Below, piece after piece: positions 22,610-29,986 of a stretch of 38,402 nucleotides of DNA. Each line of letters opens with the position of its first letter. The stretch's first letter is position 1. The stretch comes from an uncultured Myxococcales bacterium (GTDB taxonomy: Bacteria > Myxococcota_A > Polyangia > Polyangiales > Polyangiaceae), in the NCBI GenBank assembly GCA_937902985.1, contig CALFNG010000083.1:1-38402 (forward strand), written 5' to 3'. The position numbers were made by a program, and so were the translations under genes. Under the pieces are notes generated by a model. It was given only the letters and a program-made list of their open reading frames with translations, did no database searches and was not told the DNA's origin.

Positions 22610-25135
22610 TCACGGCCCGATTTGCAGGCTGCTCGACGACGGCGACGGCGACGGCGACGGGAGGGGCGACGGATGCACGCTCTCGGGAGCGGTCATCGTG
22701 AAGCGGACCCGCATCCCGGCGTGCGTGCGCGAGGCGCAGAAGGCGATCAGATCGCCGAGGCGGACCTCGACGGGCACGACCGGGACGTTCCGCGCGTCGT
22801 GCGACTCGGCCCGGATCTGCGAAGTGGCCGTCGCCAGGTCGCCCGCGAGCAGGAGCCCGGCGCGCGACGCCGTCAGCTCGACGCTCCTCATCCACGCGCC
22901 AAGCGCGGCGTTGCCGCCACGAGCGTCGAGGTCGCGAACCGCGCGGTCGAGCGCGGCACGTTGTTCCGGCTCGAGGAGTCGCGCCAGCCGGTGCCGCAGA
23001 GCGCGCACGGCCCCGTCGTCGGATTGCGCAGCGGCCTTCGGCATCGAGATCTGCGCGGCCGCGAGGAGCAGGGTCGTGAGCTCGTCGCGCCCCGTATAGT
23101 GGAGGAGCACCTGGTGCCCGGGTCGGTAGTACGCGAGGTGCCGGCCCGCGAGGAACGCGAGCTCCTTCGCCGAGGGGCCGGATACGACCGACGGGCCGAG
23201 GCCGATCGAAGACTCGCGCGCCGGGATCGACGCGATCCCCTCGTGTACGTCGTCTCTCACGTAGAGATGCGGACAGGCCACGGAGAGAACGCGCGCCGCC
23301 CACTGGAACGTGCGGCCGATCGACGCGGTGCTCGCCTCGCTGAGACGCTCGGCCGGGTCGAGCGCGACGAGCTTGCGCTGCTCGCGGAGCTCCTCGACGC
23401 GCGCGGCGATGGCGGCGCTCTCGATGGCCGCGAAGAGCGACGTGAGGACGTCATCGGACCCGGGCGCGCGGAGATCGGCCCACGCCGCGTCGTCGAGCGA
23501 CGAGCGAACGCGGGTCGGCGCCACGGATCGGAACTGGTCGATGAGCACTTGCTCGTCGACGCCGGCAGCGTCGAGCGCTTCGAGGGCAAACGCCGCGAGC
23601 AGGGCCGCGTCGGTCCGGCCGGCGCGGCGATGCGCGGCGAAGCACCTCTCGTAGATCGAGACGCGCATGGGTTCACGCGCGGCGGCAGATTCGAGCTCTT
23701 CGAGGGCGGCGTCGTCGATCCCCTCGGCGAAGAGGCGGTCGGCCAGGCGCTCGTGCGCTGCGGCGTCGGGCTCCGGCTCGGGCGGTCGCGAGGGCGGGAC
23801 CGACAGCGAAGGCATCGGAGGCGGCATGTGCGCGGCCGGGAACGCCGGCGCAGGCACCGGCGAGGCCGGCGGTGGCGACGCGAGGTAGTCGATCGGCGAC
23901 GGACGCGCGCGGAGGTGGCTGAGCGCGTCGAGCGCGTCGCGGTTGGCGGGGTCCGCCGTGAGGGCAGCATCGAACCAGGTAACGGCGCCGTCGGGGTCGG
24001 CCATTCGCTCGAGCGCGATGCGCGCGCACGCGACGTGAAGCTTCGCGCGATCCGTGGACGCGTCGGCGAGCTCCGCGAGCGCCGCGGTCACTTCGAGCGC
24101 GTTGGGCCAGCGTTCGAGCCGCTCGTAGCCGCGGCGGAGCGCCTGCAGCACGCTCACGCGTCCGGGGTCCATCGCGCGCGCCATCTCGAGCGCCTCGATG
24201 GCCCCCTCGGCGTCGCGGAACTCGGCGTGCAGGATCCTGGCAATGGCGACGAGCTCCTTCGACTTCTGGCGCGGCGACGCCAGCTCGTGCAGGCGGAGGC
24301 GGCGGAGTTCGAGGGCGCGCGGCCAGTTGCACTGCTCGGTCGCCTCGGCGATCAACGAGTGAATCGACAGATCCATCGAGCTCACCGGCCTCGACGAAGC
24401 CGAGACGTTTTCGACCGCCTGGATAGCGTCGTCGGCGACCGGCTCGGCGATCTCCGGCCCCCGCCCGTTGGAGTAGATGGCGCTGGCCCTCGCGAAGGCT
24501 GCAGGCGGCGGCGCCATCGACGCCCCGCCTCGCGAGAACGTGAAGCTCTGGGCGACGGCGCGGCTCTCCTCGGTTGCCGACGCGGCCTCGTACATGCTCG
24601 CGACGATCGCCTCCGTCGGCGGCGGACCGGCGTGCTCGCTGACGGTCGGCAGCGCCAGCCGCGTGAACGCCACGCGATCGACGTTCATCGTGAGCGGACG
24701 CACCGCGGCGAGGACGGGATAGCCCCGCGGCTTCGCCCGCAGCGCGTGCAACGCCGACTGCAGGATCTCTGCCGCGACGAGGGCGTCGTCGTCTTCTTCT
24801 TCGTGAGTCAGCTCGAGGACGAACGACACGTGCGCCGGCGCGCGCGCGGCGAGCGCTTCGGTGATGGCCCCGAACTCGATGAGCCCCGCGTCACCGAAGG
24901 CGATGGCCTTGCGACCCGCGAGGCGCCCGCTCGCGTGGACCAGGACGGTGTCGCCCGCGGACACCCGGCCGATCGCGCGTTCGATGTCGGCCTGCGGATC
25001 TTGCGCCCCGCCGACGATGACGACGTGGAACCCGAAGCGCGCCAGCCGACCCCGAAGCCACGCGAGGGCCTCGCGCCGCAACGCCGCGTCCCCGGAGCGC
25101 GAGTCAGACGGTGCGATGACGAGCGCGAACCTCAT
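22610..25135 (-). CDS. TPR protein with inactive caspase-like N-terminus and degenerate metallopeptidase-like C-terminus
   Basis: 841 residues, cytoplasmic. Seen: residues 1-150 follow a bacterial caspase fold (MRFALVIAP, GFHVVIVGG, GDTVLVHASG, FVLELTH), but the expected SGHG reads SGRL (69-72) and the expected DxCHSG reads ELTHEE (108-113), so both catalytic positions are lost. TPR-type helices occupy about 255-400; a Pro-rich linker with PPSRPPEPEP follows, then more helices with ADRLFAEGIDDAALEELESA. Residues 657-674 include ELAFLAGRHLAYYRPGH, which resembles the GHELAH zinc helix of M48 peptidases with its ligands replaced. The tail is SPSPSPSSSS from a microsatellite. Inferred: a scaffold or regulator. 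TAGATT lies 13 nt before the ATG. Confidence 0.78.
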   Translation of the reverse strand: MRFALVIAPSDSRSGDAALRREALAWLRGRLARFGFHVVIVGGAQDPQADIERAIGRVSAGDTVLVHASGRLAGRKAIAFGDAGLIEFGAITEALAARAPAHVSFVLELTHEEEDDDALVAAEILQSALHALRAKPRGYPVLAAVRPLTMNVDRVAFTRLALPTVSEHAGPPPTEAIVASMYEAASATEESRAVAQSFTFSRGGASMAPPPAAFARASAIYSNGRGPEIAEPVADDAIQAVENVSASSRPVSSMDLSIHSLIAEATEQCNWPRALELRRLRLHELASPRQKSKELVAIARILHAEFRDAEGAIEALEMARAMDPGRVSVLQALRRGYERLERWPNALEVTAALAELADASTDRAKLHVACARIALERMADPDGAVTWFDAALTADPANRDALDALSHLRARPSPIDYLASPPPASPVPAPAFPAAHMPPPMPSLSVPPSRPPEPEPDAAAHERLADRLFAEGIDDAALEELESAAAREPMRVSIYERCFAAHRRAGRTDAALLAAFALEALDAAGVDEQVLIDQFRSVAPTRVRSSLDDAAWADLRAPGSDDVLTSLFAAIESAAIAARVEELREQRKLVALDPAERLSEASTASIGRTFQWAARVLSVACPHLYVRDDVHEGIASIPARESSIGLGPSVVSGPSAKELAFLAGRHLAYYRPGHQVLLHYTGRDELTTLLLAAAQISMPKAAAQSDDGAVRALRHRLARLLEPEQRAALDRAVRDLDARGGNAALGAWMRSVELTASRAGLLLAGDLATATSQIRAESHDARNVPVVPVEVRLGDLIAFCASRTHAGMRVRFTMTAPESVHPSPLPSPSPSPSSSSLQIGP
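22638..22660. repeat. GACGGC microsatellite within the TPR gene
   Basis: The hexamer gacggc is repeated nearly four times in tandem, coding for alternating Ser-Pro near the C-terminus of the TPR protein. Slippage would change the tail length by two residues per unit without breaking the frame. Confidence 0.85.
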
Positions 25136-25219
25136 TCCAGCAGTGGAGAATCTACGCTCGACCTACACCCTCCGACGAGGCGCCGGAGCCATCTACGGTC
25201 ACTTTCCTGGTCACCCTCG

Positions 25220-25247
25220 AAAAATTGCAGTATTTGACGCCTGCAAT
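25220..25247 (-). terminator. Rho-independent-type terminator of the peroxiredoxin gene
   Basis: On the minus strand ATTGCAG (25247-25241) pairs with CTGCAAT (25230-25224) around a 10-nt loop and is followed by a short T run (to 25220). It lies 19 nt past the bcp stop codon and is strikingly A+T-rich for this genome. It could also act as an operator for the TPR gene downstream. Confidence 0.55.
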
Positions 25248-25265
25248 ATTCCTGTGATGGTGGAT

Positions 25266-25727
25266 TTACGACACCTGAAGGGCCGTGATGTCTTTGAGGA
25301 GGACCCCTTCGTGGCCCTGCGGGTTCACGTTCGCATACACCTTCCGGAGCACGCCCTTCGGATCCACCACGAACGTCGTTCGGTTCCAGTAGAGGGTCCC
25401 CTTGTACTCGCTCTGCGGGACGCCGAGGGCCTTGAGGAGCGCAGCATCCGGGTCGGCCAGGAGCTCGACCGTCAGCGAGAACTTGGAGCAGAAGTCCTTG
25501 TGGGACGCGACGTCGTCGGCGCTGACGCCGGCGACGTGAATCTGGCGCTTCTCGAACTCGGTCTTGGTCGCCGTGAAGGCCTCGCCCTGGATGGTGCAGC
25601 CAGGCGTGTCGTCTTTCGGGTAGACGTAGACCACGAGCCACTTGCCGGCGTAGCTCGCGAGGGTCTGGGTCTTTCCGTCTTGATTCTTGAGCGAGAAGTC
25701 AGGGAATCGCTGTCCGGCCTCGAGCAT
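25266..25727 (-). CDS. bcp: Thioredoxin-dependent peroxiredoxin, Bcp/PrxQ type
   Basis: Peroxidase of 153 residues that reduces hydrogen peroxide and organic hydroperoxides in the cytoplasm with thioredoxin as donor. Seen: N-terminal FPDFSLKNQDGK, then the peroxidatic site YPKDDTPGCT with Cys44. The E. coli-type resolving Cys five residues on is absent (Glu49); Cys80 in HKDFCSKF sits in the next helix, where another known subclass of PrxQ has its resolving Cys. The conserved Arg appears in YWNRTTFVVD. The start has a good ribosome site, AGGAGG 10 nt before the ATG. Followed by a hairpin terminator; transcribed alone. Confidence 0.95.
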   Translation of the reverse strand: MLEAGQRFPDFSLKNQDGKTQTLASYAGKWLVVYVYPKDDTPGCTIQGEAFTATKTEFEKRQIHVAGVSADDVASHKDFCSKFSLTVELLADPDAALLKALGVPQSEYKGTLYWNRTTFVVDPKGVLRKVYANVNPQGHEGVLLKDITALQVS

Positions 25728-25916
25728 CGCGGTGTGCCTCCTGATCGGTGAGGGCGGGCATGCTCGTATGCCGCGCCCCGCAGTGCAATAGCCCGCATCG
25801 GCCCCGCGCGTTTCCGCGGCGCCCCATAGGTCTCCATGGTCCCTGGTCGCGTTCTCCTGCCAACCCGGCTCTAGTACCGGCTAGCCTTTGCATCCGGAGC
25901 CGGACCGCGCTTGTCT

Positions 25917-26192
25917 ATGGAAGACATGCCCGCCGACCTTCCCGTGGAGATCACCGTCGGCGTCGGGTCCCGCCGGGTCGGGATCGACGACATCAACGAC
26001 CCTCGGGTGGCTGGCCCTCTCCGGAGCGCCGGTGAGGACATCGGTCGCAAGCTCGCCAATGTTCTCTGCCCGGTCCACAAGAAGACCGCGCAGCGAGTTC
26101 GCGTCCATTTCGACAAGCGCGGCGGCGCGGACCTCCAGTACGACTCGTGCTGCGAGCAGCTCGGCACCCGGATCGGTGCCGAGCTCGGTTGA
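25917..26192 (+). CDS. Small Cys/His protein of unknown function
   Basis: 91 residues from the ATG at 25917 (a TTG two codons upstream is also possible). Seen: PVEITVGVGSRR near the N-terminus, then an ordered second half with LCPVHKK (C-x-x-H) and YDSCCEQLG, giving one His and three Cys in positions that could bind a metal; between them is RVRVHFDKRGGADL. No family recognised. It is followed by the hydroxy-acid oxidase after 25 nt, so the two are probably cotranscribed. TAGCCT lies about 30 nt upstream. Alternative: a small DNA- or redox-linked accessory protein; nothing in the sequence decides. Confidence 0.68.
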   Translation: MEDMPADLPVEITVGVGSRRVGIDDINDPRVAGPLRSAGEDIGRKLANVLCPVHKKTAQRVRVHFDKRGGADLQYDSCCEQLGTRIGAELG

Positions 26193-26217
26193 AGGACGCT
26201 TGAAAGACACGCGAGCG

Positions 26218-27345
26218 ATGCGCGAAAAACGCCTTGAACGACGCATGCTGCCCTCGGGCGCCTTGAACCTCCGCGAGCTCGAGGAGCTCGCCCGCGAGAA
26301 GCTCTCTCCGATGGCCTACGCGTACTACGCGAGCGGCGCGCTCGAGGAGGTCACGCTTCGGGAGAACGTCGCGGCGTGGGCCCGCCTCCCGCTTCACTAC
26401 CGCGTCCTCGTCGACGTGTCGGAGCGCGACCTCTCGACGACGGTCCTGGGCGCGCCCGTCTCGATGCCCATCCTCGTGGCCCCGACTGCGTTCCACAAGC
26501 TCGCGTGCGAAGCGGGCGAGCTGGCGACCGCTCGCGCCGCCGCTGCCGAGGGGACGGTGATGTGCTTGTCGTCGCTCTCGAACACTCGCGTCGAAGACGT
26601 GTGCGCGGCAACGGCGGGCCCCGCCGCGGGCCGACCGCCCGTCTGGTTCCAGCTTTACGTGTACCGGGACCGGGCCGCGACCGCCGCGCTCGTGGCTCGC
26701 GCCGAGGCGGCGGGCGCGGGCGCCATCGTGCTCACGGTCGACGCGCCCGTCCTCGGGCGCCGTGAGCGTGACGTCCGCAACGAGTTTCACCTGCCCGACG
26801 GCCTTCGCGTCGAGAACATGAGCGCGGTGAGCGACCTCGGCGACGTGTCGCTCCGGTCGTCGGCCAGCAGCCTCGCGGCTTACTTCGCGGAGAAGCTCGA
26901 CCCGTCGCTGTCGTGGAAAGACGTGGCGTGGCTACGCTCGGTCACGCGTCTGCCCGTGGCCGTCAAGGGCATCGTTCGTCCCGACGACGCGCGCCGCGCC
27001 GTCGACCACGGCGCCGCCGCCGTCATCGTGAGCAACCATGGCGGGCGCCAGCTCGACGGGTCGCCCGCGACCGCGACCGTCCTCGGCCCCATCGCCGACG
27101 CCGTTCGAGGGCGCATCGAGGTCCTGGTCGACGGCGGCGTGCGCCGCGGCGCCGACGTGCTTCGCGCCTTGAGCCTGGGCGCCCGGGCGGTGCTCATCGG
27201 ACGGCCCATCTTGTGGGGCCTGGCGACCGGCGGCGAAGACGGCGCGCGCGCCGTGCTCTCGACGTTCCGCTTCGAGCTCGACCAGGCGATGACCCTCGCC
27301 GGATGCCCGAGCGTGGTCGACGCGACCCGCGATCTCGTCGGTTGA
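26218..27345 (+). CDS. FMN-dependent alpha-hydroxy-acid oxidase/dehydrogenase
   Basis: 375 residues, the usual length of the glycolate oxidase/lactate dehydrogenase family, which oxidises L-2-hydroxy acids to keto acids on FMN. Seen: YYASGA (36-41) with the substrate-binding Tyr, APTAFH (88-93), FQLYVYRD (144-151), LTVDAP (172-177), VKGI with Lys250, catalytic SNHGGRQLDG (His274, Arg277), DGGVRRG (305-311) and GRP for phosphate binding. All catalytic residues are present. Substrate (lactate, glycolate, mandelate) cannot be assigned. Start choice is uncertain: ATG 26218, ATG 26245 or TTG 26200; family N-termini favour one of the first two. No membrane segment, so soluble. Confidence 0.94.
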   Translation: MREKRLERRMLPSGALNLRELEELAREKLSPMAYAYYASGALEEVTLRENVAAWARLPLHYRVLVDVSERDLSTTVLGAPVSMPILVAPTAFHKLACEAGELATARAAAAEGTVMCLSSLSNTRVEDVCAATAGPAAGRPPVWFQLYVYRDRAATAALVARAEAAGAGAIVLTVDAPVLGRRERDVRNEFHLPDGLRVENMSAVSDLGDVSLRSSASSLAAYFAEKLDPSLSWKDVAWLRSVTRLPVAVKGIVRPDDARRAVDHGAAAVIVSNHGGRQLDGSPATATVLGPIADAVRGRIEVLVDGGVRRGADVLRALSLGARAVLIGRPILWGLATGGEDGARAVLSTFRFELDQAMTLAGCPSVVDATRDLVG

Positions 27346-27395
27346 CAGCGCCTCTCTCCGGCCCGCCCGCTAGCTCGTCTCGTCGGGTCCAGCGG

Positions 27396-27440
27396 TAGAG
27401 CAAGCGGCGGCTAAGTTCCACGACGCCGCCGCTTGGTCTA
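27396..27440. terminator. Bidirectional hairpin between convergent genes
   Basis: tagagcaagcggcgg (27396-27410) and ccgccgcttggtcta (27426-27440) form a 15-bp stem with one mismatch and a 15-nt loop, between the oxidase and egtD ends. The right arm includes the egtD stop codon. No T run, so it may act with Rho or as a 3' mRNA stabiliser. Confidence 0.5.
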
Positions 27441-28442
27441 GGCCTTCTTGGCGACACAGAGGGCGAACATTCCCTGGGCGTCGGGGATCCACTCGAGGAG
27501 CTCCATGCCCCCCCCGATGAGCGTTCGCTCGGCGCTCGCGCGCGTGAACTTGCGGCTGATCTCCGTGAGGATTCGCTCGCCCCCGCCGAGGTCGATGCGC
27601 ACGTCGGCCGCGCGGAGCGTCAGCGGCTGCGCCCGCGTCGACACCAGATGCATCTCGATGCGCTGGAGGGGCTCGTTGTAGAACGCGAGGTGCTCGAACG
27701 CGGCTTCGTCGATCTCGCCGTCGAGCTCGCGCGAGAGCACGCGGAGCACGTTCTTGTTGAAGGCGGCGGTGACGCCCTGCGAGTCGTTGTAGGCGGCGTT
27801 GAGGATGCGCGAGTTCTTCACGAGGTCGATGCCGAGAAGGAACCGATCCGCGGGCACCATGATGTCGGCGACCGAGCGCAAGAGCGCCGGCGCCGCTTCT
27901 TCGTCGAGGTTGCCGATGGTACTGCCGAGGAACGCGAAGAGCCGCGTGCCGTCGGCCGGTGGGGCATGGACCGCGAGGCGCCCGAAGTCGCGCCCGAAGT
28001 CGCCCACGACGCCGCGCACTCGCAGGCGCGGGTGCAAGTCGAGCAGGGCCCGCGCCGACGCGTCGATCGCCTCGGGGGCGATGTCGAAGGGAATGTAGAT
28101 GGGCGACGCGTTGCGATCGCAGAGAGCCTTGGTCAGGAGCGACGTCTTTCGCGCCATGCCGCTGCCGATTTCGACGAGCGCGCGAGCACCGGCGAGGCCG
28201 ACGATCGAATCGGCGTGCTCTTCGAGGAGCGCCCGCTCGCTGCGCGTCACGTAATAATCGGGCAGCTCGCAGATGGCGTCGAAGAGATCCGAGCCGATCG
28301 CGTCGTAGAAATACTTGGGCGAGATGGCGCGCGGGTTTCTCGACAGGCCGGCGCGCACCTCGCGGGCCATGGCCGCGACGGCAGAGCGCCGGTCGGCGGA
28401 CCGGCGACCACGAACGAGCTCGAATCGTGCATTCGTTTCCAC
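27438..28442 (-). CDS. egtD: L-histidine N-alpha-methyltransferase EgtD
   Basis: 334-residue SAM-dependent enzyme that trimethylates histidine to hercynine, the first step of ergothioneine synthesis. Seen: SPKYFYDAIGSDLFDAICEL, PDYYVTRSERALLEEHA, the SAM motif VEIGSGMARKT, FAFLGSTIGN and KNSRILNAAYND, and a C-terminal EISRKFT and GMELLEW region, all family landmarks. The start is taken as the GTG at 28442; the frame is open much further up, but that part overlaps the small gene at 28481. A perfect hairpin sits 14 nt upstream. Known pathways use EgtB, often adjacent; it is not in this window. The neighbouring peroxiredoxin and oxidase fit a redox setting but are not evidently linked. Confidence 0.95.
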   Translation of the reverse strand: METNARFELVRGRRSADRRSAVAAMAREVRAGLSRNPRAISPKYFYDAIGSDLFDAICELPDYYVTRSERALLEEHADSIVGLAGARALVEIGSGMARKTSLLTKALCDRNASPIYIPFDIAPEAIDASARALLDLHPRLRVRGVVGDFGRDFGRLAVHAPPADGTRLFAFLGSTIGNLDEEAAPALLRSVADIMVPADRFLLGIDLVKNSRILNAAYNDSQGVTAAFNKNVLRVLSRELDGEIDEAAFEHLAFYNEPLQRIEMHLVSTRAQPLTLRAADVRIDLGGGERILTEISRKFTRASAERTLIGGGMELLEWIPDAQGMFALCVAKKA

Positions 28443-28455
28443 GGCGTCTCTCCGT

Positions 28456-28479
28456 GCTCGCCCCGTGCCAGGGGCGAGC
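28456..28479 (-). promoter_or_regulatory. Perfect hairpin in the leader of egtD
   Basis: gctcgcccc (28456-28464) and ggggcgagc (28471-28479) form a perfect 9-bp stem with a 6-nt loop in the 38-nt gap between the small upstream gene and egtD. It could lower or modulate egtD translation, or protect the processed mRNA. Confidence 0.45.
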
Positions 28480-28480
28480 G

Positions 28481-28753
28481 TCAGCGCGCGAGATCGTCGT
28501 GTCGAGCGATCTTGCGATCGATGGGCTCCCGCGATAGCTGCCAGACGCCAGTAGCATCCATGACGAAGTCGATCACCTCGTCGTTTTCGTCGCGGAGGTG
28601 CACGCGAAGGGGCGGCCCCGCGCCCCAGGTCCACTCGATGACCGACCACGAGCGCGGATCGTCTTCGATTTCTCGCGCCGCAGACGTGGCAAAAAAGCGC
28701 TCCAGATTCTTCTTTGCGTCGCGAGTCAGCGCGCGGCTGGGCATTCGCAGCAT
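28481..28753 (-). CDS. Small conserved-looking protein upstream of egtD
   Basis: 90 residues, soluble. Seen: a basic N-terminus (RALTRDAKKNLERFF), then a compact alternating pattern with WSVIEWTWGAGPPLRVHLRD, ENDEVIDFVMDATGVWQL and a charged end RKIARHDDLAR. No family recognised. It ends 38 nt before the egtD start on the same strand, so cotranscription is likely. The ATG at 28753 has TACGTT 6 nt upstream and a TTGCCG -35-like box, supporting it; an ATG three codons in is the alternative. Whether it acts in ergothioneine synthesis is unknown. Confidence 0.65.
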   Translation of the reverse strand: MLRMPSRALTRDAKKNLERFFATSAAREIEDDPRSWSVIEWTWGAGPPLRVHLRDENDEVIDFVMDATGVWQLSREPIDRKIARHDDLAR

Positions 28754-28759
28754 CGGAAG

Positions 28760-28787
28760 AACGTATGTTCGAAAGACCGGGCGGCAA
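28760..28787 (-). promoter_or_regulatory. Probable promoter of the small gene-egtD operon
   Basis: TTGCCG (28787-28782) and TACGTT (28765-28760) are 16 nt apart on the minus strand, with the ATG 6 nt beyond the -10 box. That geometry predicts a leaderless transcript. Confidence 0.5.
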
Positions 28788-28889
28788 GCCCTATTGCAGA
28801 CGGCAAGGTGGTTTCGTTAGCGTGAACTCTTCGCGTGGGGTTCGCGAGGACGATGGCGCCACCCGCACGCGAGAAAAGAGGTCTCCGAC

Positions 28890-29414
28890 ATGCTCTCGCT
28901 TCGCTCGCCTCGTTGGCTTCGTTCGTACTCCGTCGCGCTCCTCCCCTTCGGGCTCCTCGCGTGCAGCGGCTGCCATGACGGCGGAGCGCCACCTGTAAAC
29001 AGCGCCGACACCAGCCCGGCGAGCAGCCCGAACGCCCCCGACGCGGGCTTCGCGAGCGCACCGACGGCCACCGCCTCCGCGGCCCAGCAGACGGTGGTCC
29101 ACGCAGACGACGACGGAAAGTCGTTCGACGTGCCCCGGGGCTCCATCGTGACCGTCTCGCTGGCGAGCAACGCGGGCACCGGGTACCGCTGGGTGCCGAC
29201 GAAGGTCGACGCCGGCGTGCTCGCGCAGCAGGGCGACCGCACCGTCGAGAGCTCGTCGGCCGGCGCGACGGGCGTGCCCGGCGGCCCCACCAACGAAGTT
29301 TACCATTTCACCGCGGTGAGCCCCGGAACGGCGTCGCTGGAAATGTCTCTCAAGCGCCCGTTCGGGAGCGGCGAGCCGGCGCGCACGCTGCGTGTCACCG
29401 TTAACGTGCACTAA
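28890..29414 (+). CDS. Chagasin-type (I42) cysteine protease inhibitor lipoprotein
   Basis: 174-residue lipoprotein expected to block papain-family proteases at the cell surface. Seen: signal peptide with lipobox GLLAC (Cys25), a Ser/Pro/Ala linker (30-66), then the inhibitor fold with its three binding loops: NAGTGYRW (94-101, matching N-x-T-T-G-x-x-W), GVPGG (128-132) and RPF (156-158, usually RPW), plus FTAVSPGTASLEMSL. The loops are intact apart from small substitutions, so activity is plausible. A ribosome site (AAGAGG, 8 nt upstream) supports the ATG at 28890. Known: chagasins protect cells from their own or foreign cysteine proteases. No such protease is in the window. Divergent from the egtD operon. 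Confidence 0.88.
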   Translation: MLSLRSPRWLRSYSVALLPFGLLACSGCHDGGAPPVNSADTSPASSPNAPDAGFASAPTATASAAQQTVVHADDDGKSFDVPRGSIVTVSLASNAGTGYRWVPTKVDAGVLAQQGDRTVESSSAGATGVPGGPTNEVYHFTAVSPGTASLEMSLKRPFGSGEPARTLRVTVNVH

Positions 29415-29481
29415 TCACGCGATTTCGGCAGGGGCGCGCGGGACCACGGTCGCGCCGCCTACCGGGGCATCGAGGTGAGCC

Positions 29482-29512
29482 TTGCCTTCGTGTGTGGTCA
29501 CGCGGTTATCAT
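29482..29512 (+). promoter_or_regulatory. Possible promoter of the HTH regulator
   Basis: TTGCCT (29482-29487) and TATCAT (29507-29512) are 19 nt apart; the ATG at 29519 follows 6 nt after the -10 box and no ribosome site is visible, consistent with leaderless translation. Confidence 0.4.
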
Positions 29513-29518
29513 CTCCCT

Positions 29519-29986
29519 ATGGGGGGATCGAAGACGTCCGTGGCCTTGGGTCGACGGATTCGCCTGTCGAGGAGGCGCGCGAACCTGCCCCTCGGTCGCG
29601 TCGCCAAGGAGAGCAAGCTCTCGGCGTCCCAGCTCGAACGTATCGAGTCGGGCCATGCGCGGCCCACCCTCGCGGTCCTCGATCGAATCGCGCGGGCCAT
29701 GGGGATGAGCCTGGTCGAGCTGGTGCTCGATCCGAACGGGGTGGCCACGACGCGGCTCGGGTTGCCCGAGATCGCGCGGGCCATCCTCGAGCTGCCCGAC
29801 GAGGTCGGGCCCAAGCTCGACGCCGCCGAAGCCGCCGCGATCCTGGTCGCGATGACCGCGTGCCGCGAGAACCAGAGCGCCGCGGCGCGCCTGCTCGGAA
29901 TGGAGCGCAAAGCGTTCACGCGGAGGCTGTCGTGGGCGCGCCGATCTAAACTGGATCCTGCCGCTTTAGCGAGACGAGCAGAATGA
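29519..29986 (+). CDS. Transcriptional regulator with XRE and Fis-type HTH domains
   Basis: DNA-binding protein of 155 residues. Seen: an XRE/Cro-type helix-turn-helix (about 8-66) with LGRRIRLSRRRANLPLGRVA, SASQLERIESGHARPTL and LDRIARAMG; then a linker and a second, Fis-type HTH (about 103-137) with AAAILVAMTACRENQSAAAR followed by LLGMERKAFTRRL, as at the C-terminus of NtrC-class activators but without their AAA+ domain. Two different DNA-reading folds in so short a protein are uncommon. The ATG at 29519 is preferred over the GTG nine codons upstream, which would sit before the promoter-like -10 box. Its 3' end overlaps the transporter gene on the other strand by 41 nt, so the two may interfere with each other. 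Confidence 0.85.
   Translation: MGGSKTSVALGRRIRLSRRRANLPLGRVAKESKLSASQLERIESGHARPTLAVLDRIARAMGMSLVELVLDPNGVATTRLGLPEIARAILELPDEVGPKLDAAEAAAILVAMTACRENQSAAARLLGMERKAFTRRLSWARRSKLDPAALARRAE

Noticed and set aside
22622-25237. An 871-codon plus-strand frame opposite the TPR gene
   Set aside because: Antisense shadow, with no recognisable motif and extreme Arg content.
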